Shown here: in pieces, positions 1 through 5,605 of the stretch | How the letters are laid out: each line of letters starts with the position of its first letter | Position numbering within the stretch: the first letter of the stretch is position 1 | Source of the DNA: Planctomycetaceae bacterium | Lineage (GTDB): Bacteria; Planctomycetota; Planctomycetia; Planctomycetales; Planctomycetaceae | Assembly (NCBI GenBank): GCA_947479075.1 | Contig: CANJZR010000188.1 | Location: 1-7,394 of the forward strand | DNA length: 7,394 nucleotides | Reading direction: 5' to 3' | The notes under the pieces: generated by a model | Seen by the model: only the letters and a program-made list of their open reading frames with translations | Told to the model about the DNA's origin: nothing | Database searches by the model: none | Program-made: the position numbers and the translations under genes

Positions 1-584
1 ACCTGGATCACGCGGCGGATTTCGGTGTCGCGGCCGACGACGGGGTCGATCTTGCCCTGTCGGGCCAGTTCCACCAGATCCTTGCCGTACTTCTTCAGGG
101 CCTGGTACTTCTCTTCCGGGTTCTGGTCCGTGACCTGTGTTCCACCCCGCACAGCTTTGAGCGCGCTGAGCACGTCTGACTCTTCGATCCCATTGAGCGC
201 GAGCAGCTTCTTGGCGGGGTCTTCCACCTGGGTCAGGGCGAGCAGCAGGTGCTCCGTCGAGACGAACGAATCCTGCATCTGCGTCGCCAGCTTCTGAGCA
301 GCGTCGAAGACCTGCATGATCTCGGACGACCCGGAAAGCGGGACGTTCGAGCCGGAGGACGATGGCAATCGCCCCAGCTCGGAGTCGAGCGTCTTGGTCA
401 GCTGTGCGAAGTTGACGCCGATCTTCTGGAGCAGCGCGCGGGGGACTCCATCCGGCTCAGCCAGCAAGGCATGAAGCAAATGGAGTGGCACTAGCTGGCG
501 ATTGCCCTTCGACTCAGCGTACTGCTGAGCGGCCTGCACAGCTTCCTGGGATTTCACGGTGAACTTGTCGGGGCGAAATGACAT
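1..584 (-). CDS. clpB: ATP-dependent chaperone ClpB, N-terminal part (cut by window edge)
   Basis: ClpB is a cytosolic Hsp100 AAA+ disaggregase that pulls polypeptides out of aggregates together with DnaK/DnaJ/GrpE. The 194 visible codons start MSFRPDKFTVKSQEAVQAAQ. They cover the double Clp-N domain (about residues 1-150, with PLHLLHALL and STEHLLLAL, one from each half) and then a linker containing GGTQVTDQNPEEKYQALKKY. The entry to the first AAA+ domain, QGKIDPVVGRDTEIRRVIQV, follows before the window ends. Walker A, the coiled-coil middle domain and the second AAA+ domain lie outside. The GG-x-V-x-DQ...QALKKY linker favours ClpB over ClpA or ClpC. The ATG at 584 is preceded by a perfect AGGAGG six bases upstream (plus-strand 591-596). 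The frame is open to the edge with no defect. A -24/-12 promoter candidate lies about 75 bases upstream. Confidence 0.96.
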   Translation of the reverse strand, partial: MSFRPDKFTVKSQEAVQAAQQYAESKGNRQLVPLHLLHALLAEPDGVPRALLQKIGVNFAQLTKTLDSELGRLPSSSGSNVPLSGSSEIMQVFDAAQKLATQMQDSFVSTEHLLLALTQVEDPAKKLLALNGIEESDVLSALKAVRGGTQVTDQNPEEKYQALKKYGKDLVELARQGKIDPVVGRDTEIRRVIQ

Positions 585-657
585 CGTTGTCCTCCTCAAA
601 TCAGCTGGCGTTGATTTATTCTCTACAGAATTGAGCCGCTGATGGTGAGACACCGAG

Positions 658-676
658 TGGCAAAGAGTGTGCCAAT
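658..676 (-). promoter_or_regulatory. Sigma-54 type (-24/-12) promoter candidate for clpB
   Basis: Read on the minus strand, the sequence is TTGGCACACTCTTTGCCA. It matches the sigma-54 consensus TGGCAC-N5-TTGC with exact spacing: the -24 GG falls at 673-672 and the -12 GC at 661-660. A transcript would start near 648, giving a leader of about 65 bases before the clpB ATG at 584. The match and spacing are seen in the sequence; use by RpoN is inferred. The same bases form an inverted repeat (TGGCA, 7 bases, TGCCA), so a repressor or activator site is an alternative reading. No CIRCE/HrcA element or clear sigma-32 promoter was found near clpB. Confidence 0.55.
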
Positions 677-784
677 CGTTCTAAGGTCTTTCCATCAGGT
701 AAATAGCGAACTCTGACAATTTACGAACTCGGCGTGTGGTGTCAATGTGGCAGTTTTTGTGTGGTCGGTGACAGCCATTGCGTG

Positions 785-799
785 GTGCCAAAATGGCAC
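785..799. promoter_or_regulatory. Perfect palindrome GTGCCA-AAA-TGGCAC, possible activator or operator site
   Basis: This is a perfect 6-bp inverted repeat with a 3-base spacer. It lies roughly 135-150 bases upstream of the predicted clpB transcription start, the distance at which sigma-54 enhancer-binding proteins usually bind. Its half-site core TGGCA/TGCCA recurs at 658-662, 670-674 and 748-752. The palindrome is observed; binding of any protein is inferred. Confidence 0.4.
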
Positions 800-840
800 T
801 TGCTTCTTTGGGAAAATGTAACCTTTGCGTCGACCTCGCC

Positions 841-867
841 TTGATGTTCCCTCAGATCCCGTAAAAT
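841..867 (+). promoter_or_regulatory. Weak housekeeping promoter candidate for the Cys-rich protein gene
   Basis: TTGATG at 841-846 and TAAAAT at 862-867 resemble -35 and -10 hexamers, but the spacer is only 15 bases, shorter than the usual 16-18. If used, transcription would start near 874 and give a structured leader of about 185 bases before the gene at 1059. No stronger plus-strand candidate was found in this interval. Confidence 0.25.
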
Positions 868-899
868 CTGTGACTTCTGCAAAGTCCTGCTAGCGTGTC

Positions 900-1044
900 A
901 TAACCGATGTTATCGGATAGGCAGGAGTCAGCAGAAAACCTCGCCTGTTCGGATGGGTTCACAAACCGATCCGGACGGAAGAGGGGGACGAGGTGCTTGG
1001 CGTGAGCCAGGCGGATTGTTGAGGAGACGGGGGAGAGATCCCTC
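900..1044 (+). promoter_or_regulatory. Hairpin-rich leader before the Cys-rich protein gene
   Basis: Four inverted repeats follow one another in the plus-sense leader. At 900-916, ATAAC/GTTAT (900-904/909-913) and CCGAT/ATCGG (904-908/912-916) are mutually exclusive pairings. At 945-978 a 15-position stem with one G-G mismatch (955/968) and two G-U pairs closes a CACA loop. At 996-1011, CTTGGC and GCCAGG (one G-U pair) close a GTGA loop. At 1029-1044, GGGGGA and TCCCTC (one G-U pair) close a GAGA loop, ending two bases before the AAAGGAG ribosome binding site. Both short loops fit the GNRA tetraloop pattern. I match this to no known riboswitch. It may be a cis-regulatory leader, a stabilising 5' UTR or an independent small RNA. 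Confidence 0.4.
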
Positions 1045-1058
1045 TAAAGGAGTTAAAG

Positions 1059-1502
1059 ATGAAGAAGTTGATGTTTCTCGGTGTCCTGGCTCTGCTGAGC
1101 ACTCAGTTGATCGCTCGCGAGCCATTGCGGGTGGAAAGAGGCGAAGAGCTGGCTCTGGCCAACGAGCCGACCCCGCTGCAGCCTGTCGCCGATGCCCAGG
1201 GAACGCCAGTGGCCTACGCCGAGTATGCCGTTGCCCAACCTGCTCAGGTCATTGAGCTGTACCAGAATGTCCGCGTCCGTGACGCTCGGAACGTTCATCC
1301 CTGTGCCGTGAAGAAGATCGTCTCCGTGCCAGACCCATGCGACAAGTGCTGCCGCGTCTGCATCGAGATCTGCGTTCCTCCTTGCGAGAACGAGACCGTA
1401 CGCTGCTTCCGCAACGGAAACCGCATCCGGTTCTGCTACGGCCAGTACTCGGTCGATGTGACCTCCCGTCGCCACGATGTCGTCGTGAACTACAACGACT
1501 GA
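1059..1502 (+). CDS. Small secreted cysteine-rich protein of unknown function
   Basis: I do not recognise a named family. The 147-residue product begins with a signal peptide: MKK, then a hydrophobic stretch at about residues 4-19, with likely cleavage after LIA near residue 19. A low-complexity Ala/Pro/Glu-containing linker (about 20-65) follows. The C-terminal half carries nine cysteines at 82, 94, 97, 98, 101, 105, 109, 116 and 126, with a core of C-x2-CC-x2-C-x3-C-x3-C between 94 and 109. The tail, rich in Val, Tyr and Arg, looks beta-strand forming. This suggests an exported, disulfide-bonded or metal-binding domain in the periplasm or on the surface. The start at 1059 is supported by AAAGGAG at 1046-1052. 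The gene stands alone, between a structured leader and its own terminator. An alternative is a short structural component of the cell envelope. Confidence 0.85.
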   Translation: MKKLMFLGVLALLSTQLIAREPLRVERGEELALANEPTPLQPVADAQGTPVAYAEYAVAQPAQVIELYQNVRVRDARNVHPCAVKKIVSVPDPCDKCCRVCIEICVPPCENETVRCFRNGNRIRFCYGQYSVDVTSRRHDVVVNYND

Positions 1503-1504
1503 AC

Positions 1505-1517
1505 CTCGGCTGCCGAG
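1505..1517 (+). other. Small hairpin directly after the Cys-rich protein stop codon
   Basis: CTCGGC-T-GCCGAG forms a short perfect inverted repeat starting three bases after the stop codon. No T-tract follows, so it is not a terminator by itself. It may only protect the 3' end together with the terminator 15 bases downstream, or be chance. Confidence 0.25.
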
Positions 1518-1531
1518 AGTTTGAAATACAG

Positions 1532-1562
1532 AAACCACGCCGAATTCCGGCGTGGTTTTTTG
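1532..1562 (+). terminator. Intrinsic terminator of the Cys-rich protein gene
   Basis: AAACCACGCCG (1532-1542) pairs perfectly with CGGCGTGGTTT (1548-1558) across an AATTC loop, and the plus strand runs into six T residues (1556-1561). It sits 30 bases after the stop codon. On the minus strand the stem is followed by only a short T run, so termination of the convergent glmU-like transcript here would be weaker. Confidence 0.9.
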
Positions 1563-1602
1563 TTGTGATAGCGATCTGGCAGTGCATCTCAAGTTGGTCG
1601 AG

Positions 1603-1622
1603 CGGGCAGACCAGGCTGCCCG
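1603..1622 (-). other. Hairpin just downstream of the glmU-like gene
   Basis: CGGGCAG and CTGCCCG form a 7-bp stem with a 6-base loop, 17 bases past the minus-strand stop codon. There is no T-tract on the minus strand, so it could be a 3'-end stabiliser or part of factor-dependent termination rather than an intrinsic terminator. Confidence 0.25.
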
Positions 1623-1638
1623 GGCGTCGCCACAGGCT

Positions 1639-2376
1639 TCACGCCCCTTTCATCACTCGCTCGACCTCGGCCAGCTGTTCCTGAGTGTTCACGCCCAGGG
1701 CTTCGGTGATTTCGAAGCGGCAAGAGGCGTCGACCGTCTTCCCCTGCTGCCTCAGGATCTCGGCACAGTCGGTCAGGTAGAACTCACCCTGGCTGTTGTT
1801 GGTCTTCACTTCAGAGAGCGCCCCGAACAGCGACTGGCAGTCGTATGCAAAGCAGCCGGTGTTGATTTCGGTGATGGCTTGCTCTTCGGGTGTGGCGTCC
1901 CGCTGTTCAACGATGCGCAGAAAGTTCCCCTCTGCATCGCGGACAATACGTCCCAGGCCGAAGTTGTTTTCCGTCCGGGCCGTTCCGACCACGCACGCCG
2001 CCTGGTGCTGTTCAAGGTCGTCGAGCAGACCTTTCAGCGAAGCTCCCTTGAGCAGGGGAGTGTCACCGGTCAGGACCAGTACGGGGCCCTGATGAGTGCC
2101 GACCGCTTCACGGCACATCATGACCGCGTGACCGGTTCCTTTTTGTTCTGCCTGGAGGGCGAACTCGACATCGGGGTGGTGCTTGAGAGCCGCTTCCACG
2201 ACATCCGCCTTGTGCCCGACGACGACCACAATTCGCTTCGCTCCGGCAGTTCGCGCCGCGTCGAGGACATACTCCACGATGGGCCGACCACAGGCATGAT
2301 GCAGGACCTTGGGGGTCTCGGACATCATCCGCTTACTTTTGCCAGCAGCCAAAATGATCGCAACGGCATCTGCCAT
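1639..2376 (-). CDS. glmU: Single-domain GlmU-type N-acetylglucosamine-1-phosphate uridylyltransferase
   Basis: The 245-residue protein matches the N-terminal uridylyltransferase half of GlmU, which makes UDP-GlcNAc from UTP and GlcNAc-1-phosphate for peptidoglycan and lipopolysaccharide synthesis in the cytosol. Visible motifs are LAAGKSKRM...ETPKVLH (9-26; GlmU normally has a G-T-R-M form), QAEQKGTGHA (75-84), the metal-binding Asp of TGDTPLL (D105), FGLGRIVRD (139-147), EINTG (170-174), NNSQGEFYLTD (193-203) and GVN (228-230), whose Asn corresponds to a metal ligand. The protein ends at MKGA just after this domain. The left-handed beta-helix acetyltransferase of bifunctional GlmU (about 455 residues) is absent, and no such frame follows downstream. 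An AGGA lies about 10 bases before the ATG. It follows the TerC gene by 92 bases on the same strand. Another sugar nucleotidyltransferase specificity is possible but less likely. Confidence 0.85.
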   Translation of the reverse strand: MADAVAIILAAGKSKRMMSETPKVLHHACGRPIVEYVLDAARTAGAKRIVVVVGHKADVVEAALKHHPDVEFALQAEQKGTGHAVMMCREAVGTHQGPVLVLTGDTPLLKGASLKGLLDDLEQHQAACVVGTARTENNFGLGRIVRDAEGNFLRIVEQRDATPEEQAITEINTGCFAYDCQSLFGALSEVKTNNSQGEFYLTDCAEILRQQGKTVDASCRFEITEALGVNTQEQLAEVERVMKGA

Positions 2377-2468
2377 GAGGTGTTCCTGGGGGAGAGTTCT
2401 GGAGAGTAAATCGAGGAGTTGACGGAAGAGCGATACGAAGGAGCGTGAGGGATGACACGTTCGGGAGG

Positions 2469-3356
2469 TTAGTCATCGCTGGTGATCGGCGTGTGAGCCG
2501 GTCGCACCCGCATGTTGACGATCTCGACCGCGAGCGAGAAGGCCATGGCAAAGTAGATGTAGCCCTTGTTCATCTTGGTTCCGAAGCCTTCTGCCACCAG
2601 GAGAACCCCGATCAGGATCAGGAAGCTCAGGGCCAGAACCTTGATTGTCGGGTGCTGTTCGACAAACGAACTGACTTTGCCCGCGAAAACGATCATGACC
2701 AGCATGGCGGCAATGACTGAAGCGATCATCACGGGAATGTGCTGAGCCATTCCGACAGCTGTGATCACCGAGTCAAGTGAGAAGATAATGTCGAACAGTG
2801 CGATCTTGATCAGAACGGAATTGAAGCTGGCCTTGGCGGGCGTGGACTCCGTGATACCGGTATGCCCCTCGATCTTTTCATGGATCTCTTTGACACTGTG
2901 CCAGATCAGGAATGCTCCACCCACGAGCAGAATAATGTCCTTCCACGAGATGCCATTCATGTCGCCGTGGTCGTTGGAGTGGCCTGCAGCGTGCTCATTC
3001 TCGGTGGGCGATACAGGCGCTGCCGCAGAGGTACCTGCAGCGTCTGGAGTTGTGGGTGATGGTGTTCCGGCTTTCGATTCCGAGACAGTTTCCAGTCCGG
3101 TTTCCGTTGTCACCCAGCTCTGAGGGACTCCCATATCTGTCAGCCGAAATACGGGATCGGTCAGCCTCATCACCCAGCTGATCGACAACAGCAGCAGGAT
3201 GCGAGTCACAAGTGCTCCCAGGAGCCCCAGTGTTCGTGCCCGGGCTTGCTGATCCGGAGGGAGTTTTCCCACCAGAATGGCAATAAAGACGATGTTGTCG
3301 ATCCCCAGGACGATTTCCATCGCCGTCAGGGTGATAAATGGAACAATCCAGCTCAT
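2469..3356 (-). CDS. TerC-family integral membrane protein, probable metal ion exporter
   Basis: TerC-family proteins are multi-spanning inner-membrane proteins; characterised members such as Alx, YceF and YkoY act in manganese export or homeostasis. The family signatures are present: TAMEIVLGIDN (11-21) and ALFDIIFSLDSVITA (186-200), whose acidic residues E14, D20, D189 and D195 lie within or beside membrane helices. Seven segments are likely, at about 5-30, 43-65, 139-157, 180-204, 207-227, 239-256 and 265-283. Between the second and third is an unusual insert (about 77-137), rich in Ser/Thr/Pro/Ala and ending in EHAAGHSNDHGD. The start at 3356 is preferred over an in-frame ATG at 3392, because AAGGAG (plus-strand 3362-3367) sits five bases before it and the protein then begins at the usual family position. 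The length is 295 residues. Specific metal and direction of transport are inferred. Confidence 0.88.
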   Translation of the reverse strand: MSWIVPFITLTAMEIVLGIDNIVFIAILVGKLPPDQQARARTLGLLGALVTRILLLLSISWVMRLTDPVFRLTDMGVPQSWVTTETGLETVSESKAGTPSPTTPDAAGTSAAAPVSPTENEHAAGHSNDHGDMNGISWKDIILLVGGAFLIWHSVKEIHEKIEGHTGITESTPAKASFNSVLIKIALFDIIFSLDSVITAVGMAQHIPVMIASVIAAMLVMIVFAGKVSSFVEQHPTIKVLALSFLILIGVLLVAEGFGTKMNKGYIYFAMAFSLAVEIVNMRVRPAHTPITSDD

Positions 3357-3412
3357 GAGAACTCCTTGACCCCGGAATCGCGAGCGACTCATCAGAGCAG
3401 CGGAATTCTAGA

Positions 3413-3437
3413 GGGATCGAATCCCACCTCAAAGGTG
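3413..3437 (-). promoter_or_regulatory. Two adjacent short hairpins upstream of the terC-like gene
   Basis: GGGAT-CGA-ATCCC (3413-3425) and CACCT-CAA-AGGTG (3425-3437) are perfect 5-bp inverted repeats sharing one base, about 57-81 bases upstream of the terC-like start. Relatives of this gene are often controlled by the manganese-sensing yybP-ykoY riboswitch, but I cannot see that motif's conserved loops here. The hairpins could be a different leader structure, protein-binding sites or chance. Confidence 0.25.
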
Positions 3438-3453
3438 AGTTACACAGGACCCG

Positions 3454-3467
3454 TTGATATCGATCAA
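3454..3467. promoter_or_regulatory. Inverted repeat TTGAT-ATCG-ATCAA
   Basis: A perfect 5-bp inverted repeat with a 4-base spacer lies between the divergent terC-like gene and the ABC cluster, about 116 bases before the preferred ABC ATPase start. It overlaps a possible TTG start codon of the ABC reading frame, which I do not favour. Operator function is inferred only from position and symmetry. Confidence 0.25.
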
Positions 3468-3521
3468 ACGCTCGAAGTCGATTGCATTCGGTCACCGGGG
3501 CAGGCAGTATGCAATGTCAGC

Positions 3522-3538
3522 GGTACGTCACACGTACC
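3522..3538. promoter_or_regulatory. Perfect palindrome GGTACGT-CAC-ACGTACC, operator candidate of the ABC cluster
   Basis: This perfect 7-bp inverted repeat with a 3-base spacer lies 44 bases before the ATG at 3583 that opens the four-gene ABC cluster. The size and symmetry suit the binding site of a dimeric repressor, and the position suits control of the cluster. As RNA it would fold into a short hairpin near the start codon. No regulator gene is visible in the window. Confidence 0.4.
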
Positions 3539-3582
3539 ATCCGATACTCACCGTTGATGATTCCGCATCCGATGCTTCACTG

Positions 3583-4512
3583 ATGTCACCCCTGATCGAA
3601 CTACAAAACATCACGAAAGACTATGGGCGATTCCGGGCGCTCGATGGAGTGTCGTTGAAGATCGGGGCTGGTGTGACCGGGTTATTGGGCCCTAATGGAG
3701 CCGGCAAGACCACGCTGATCAAAGTTCTGCTGGGGCTGGTCAAGACAACCAGCGGGCAGGGGCGGTTGCTGGATTTTGAACTCGGCCGACAGGCCCGTGA
3801 AATCCGGGCACATGTCGGTTACATGCCCGAAGACGATTGCTTTCTGTATGGGATGACCGGGGTCGAGAGCGTGCAGTTTGTCGCCCAGCTGTCGCGGATG
3901 GGGCGTATCGAGTCACTTCGCCGGGCTCACGAGATCCTCGACTTTTGCGGACTGGCTCAGGAGCGATACCGTCCGGTCGAGACCTACTCCACTGGCATGC
4001 GTCAGAAAATGCGGTTCGCCCAGGCCATCGTCCATGATCCCCCGGTCCTGATTCTCGACGAACCCACATCAGGGCTCGATCCGGAGGAGCGGCTCATCAT
4101 GCTCAACCGGATTCGTCTGCTGGCCAAAGACAACGGTAAGGTCGTTTTCATCTGTACCCATATCCTCCCCGATGTGCAGGCCATCAGCGATTCGGTTGTC
4201 ATCTTGACCCGGGGACGAGTTCAGGTCTCAGAGCGACTGGCTGAACTCAGCCGCCCAGCGGTGGCTGCATTAGAGGTCAGACTGCAAGGCGACCCCGCTT
4301 CGTTCCTGTCGACGATTCGCGGACTCGGGATTCCCTGTGAGGAGCGGGCTCGAGGAACACTGCTGATCAATGGAGACCCGATGGCACTCTCAGAGACCGT
4401 CTGGAAAGTGGCGGCGGAAACAGGCGTGGTTGTTCGCTCGCTGTCCCCGTCTCGCAATTCGCTCGAGGAGATCTTCCTGAATGCAGTGCGAGGAGAGACG
4501 CAAGATGTCTGA
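3583..4512 (+). CDS. ABC exporter ATP-binding protein 1 (ABC-2 type)
   Basis: This 309-residue protein is the cytosolic ATPase of an ABC-2 exporter (NatA/CcmA-like group). It has Walker A GPNGAGKTT (36-44), signature region YSTGMRQK (135-142), Walker B VLILDEP (155-161) with D-loop SGLDPE, and the switch His in CTHILPD (H193). The Q-loop reads YMPEDD, with Glu in place of Gln, as in many relatives of this group. A C-terminal extension (about 225-309) ending SLEEIFLNAV resembles the accessory domain of such ATPases. The ATG at 3583 fits the family's usual start. An upstream in-frame ATG at 3514 and a TTG at 3454 would add residues without family character and run across the palindrome. No clear ribosome binding site precedes 3583. 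The last 8 bases overlap the permease gene that follows, its probable partner. Substrate unknown. Confidence 0.9.
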   Translation: MSPLIELQNITKDYGRFRALDGVSLKIGAGVTGLLGPNGAGKTTLIKVLLGLVKTTSGQGRLLDFELGRQAREIRAHVGYMPEDDCFLYGMTGVESVQFVAQLSRMGRIESLRRAHEILDFCGLAQERYRPVETYSTGMRQKMRFAQAIVHDPPVLILDEPTSGLDPEERLIMLNRIRLLAKDNGKVVFICTHILPDVQAISDSVVILTRGRVQVSERLAELSRPAVAALEVRLQGDPASFLSTIRGLGIPCEERARGTLLINGDPMALSETVWKVAAETGVVVRSLSPSRNSLEEIFLNAVRGETQDV

Positions 4513-5605
4513 ACCACGAGCTGCTGCTGATTCGTCTTCGCCTCTCAATGCGATCCAACCTGGCGGAGTTGTTCTGACGCCGCCCGCATCAACCGACCCC
4601 GGAGGGCCGGGTGTCCACCGCCTTGGCTATCGCGGCTGGGGTGGGCAGCTGGAAGGTGGCTGGTTCAGCTGGGTGGTGATTGCCACCGTCGGAGTCCGTC
4701 GCGCCTGGACGAGTAGCTGGCTCAAAAGAATGCTGTTCCTGGCCTGGCTTCCCGCCGTCTGGTTTGGGGCCGGGTTCTTCATCTGGGAGCAGGCCGCTCT
4801 CGATGGAGAGTGGCAGTTGGCCGCCGGTCAGATGATGCGTGGTCTGCCGCCCACTCCGGTGTTTGACAAGATCCGCGAGTCTGTGCAGACCGGAGATTTC
4901 GAGTCATCGCGTCACATGGTCTGGGCGTGGCTGCTGCAATCGTTCTTCCGCTACCCGCAAGGCGTATTGATGGTACTGGTGGTGGGCATGGTCGCCCCAC
5001 CGCTGATCTCTCAGGACATCCGTTCGCGGGCATTTCTCCTCTATTTCTCCCGTCCGCTCAGTCGGGGGCAGTACGTGCTCGGGAAACTGGCGACGCTGTG
5101 GACGTTCCTGTCGATTGTGACGGCGGCTCCCGCTCTGGTGCTCTATGTCATGGGCGTGTTGCTCTCTCCTCATCTGGGAGTGATCGCGGCCACATGGGAC
5201 TTGCCTCTCCGCATTATGGCTGCTTCAGTCGTGCTGATGTTGCCCACCTCGATGCTGGCTCTCTGCTTCTCCTCGATGACCAAGGAGTCTCGCTTCGCAG
5301 CCTTTGTCTGGTTCGTCGTCTGGATCCTCGGCTGGTTCACGTTTGTCGCGGCGACCACAGCTGCAGCGCTGAATTCGCCCGATGTGGAACGCACGCGGCG
5401 TGGAATGCGAGTGGTCCGCTACGCCCTGGAAGAGTCGGCCTGGACGAACCTCTCGCTCTACCACACCCTGGGGCGAGTCCAGAGCTGGGTGTTCGGGTTC
5501 ACGCCCTTCGAAGAAGTGCTTGTGCCGCTGGGGATCCTCATGTCTGTCACGTTGTTGTCACTGCTGATTCTGCTGAGAAAGATCTCCGCCCCCATGCGGG
5601 TGTGA
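4505..5605 (+). CDS. ABC-2 type permease 1
   Basis: This 366-residue membrane subunit probably pairs with ATPase 1. Six membrane segments are likely, at about 76-94, 152-169, 196-220, 236-256, 264-288 and 338-357. The motif ISQDIRSRAFLLYFSRPLSR (168-187) is the amphipathic coupling stretch typical of ABC-2 permeases. A Pro/Gly/Ser-rich cytosolic N-terminus (about 1-40) comes before a GYRGWGGQLEGGW segment. A soluble loop of about 55 residues separates segments 1 and 2, where many ABC-2 permeases have an extracytoplasmic domain. The ATG at 4505 is preferred over 4481 because GAGGAG at 4489-4494 precedes it and it overlaps the ATPase stop codon, a sign of translational coupling. A 48-base gap separates it from ATPase 2. 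Substrate unknown. Confidence 0.88.
   Translation: MSEPRAAADSSSPLNAIQPGGVVLTPPASTDPGGPGVHRLGYRGWGGQLEGGWFSWVVIATVGVRRAWTSSWLKRMLFLAWLPAVWFGAGFFIWEQAALDGEWQLAAGQMMRGLPPTPVFDKIRESVQTGDFESSRHMVWAWLLQSFFRYPQGVLMVLVVGMVAPPLISQDIRSRAFLLYFSRPLSRGQYVLGKLATLWTFLSIVTAAPALVLYVMGVLLSPHLGVIAATWDLPLRIMAASVVLMLPTSMLALCFSSMTKESRFAAFVWFVVWILGWFTFVAATTAAALNSPDVERTRRGMRVVRYALEESAWTNLSLYHTLGRVQSWVFGFTPFEEVLVPLGILMSVTLLSLLILLRKISAPMRV

Larger units (their letters stand above)
585..1058. other. Divergent intergenic region between clpB and the Cys-rich protein gene
   Basis: This 474-base stretch has no convincing gene. Short open frames in it have no ribosome binding site and no recognisable protein, and those at its right end are out-of-frame shadows of the 1059 gene. 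It carries control sequences for both flanking genes: a -24/-12 promoter candidate toward clpB, a palindrome further upstream, and a run of hairpins before the 1059 gene. The central part (about 675-870) is visibly richer in A and T than the surrounding coding sequence. Confidence 0.8.

Noticed and set aside
996..1012. Possible sigma-54 promoter (TGGC...GGC at -24/-12 spacing) before the Cys-rich protein gene
   Set aside because: Only the GG and GC pairs and a few other bases match; the CAC and TTGC blocks are absent. The same bases are better explained as a hairpin with a GTGA loop.
953..1255. Open frame of 100 codons overlapping the Cys-rich protein gene
   Set aside because: It lacks a ribosome binding site, its composition reads as an out-of-frame shadow, and the overlapping frame has a signal peptide, a good ribosome binding site and a following terminator.
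1552..2409. Long plus-strand open frame opposite the glmU-like gene
   Set aside because: It is antisense to a protein with clear GlmU active-site motifs, starts inside the terminator region and has no recognisable family; it is a shadow of high-GC coding sequence.
3395..3430. tRNA-like T-arm (GGGATCGAATCCCACC) that could be a tRNA remnant or attachment site
   Set aside because: No acceptor, D or anticodon arm can be assembled around it, no integrase or repeat is present, and a simple hairpin explains it.
3357..3460. yybP-ykoY manganese riboswitch before the terC-like gene
   Set aside because: Expected from family knowledge, but its conserved loop sequences are not visible; only two short hairpins are present.
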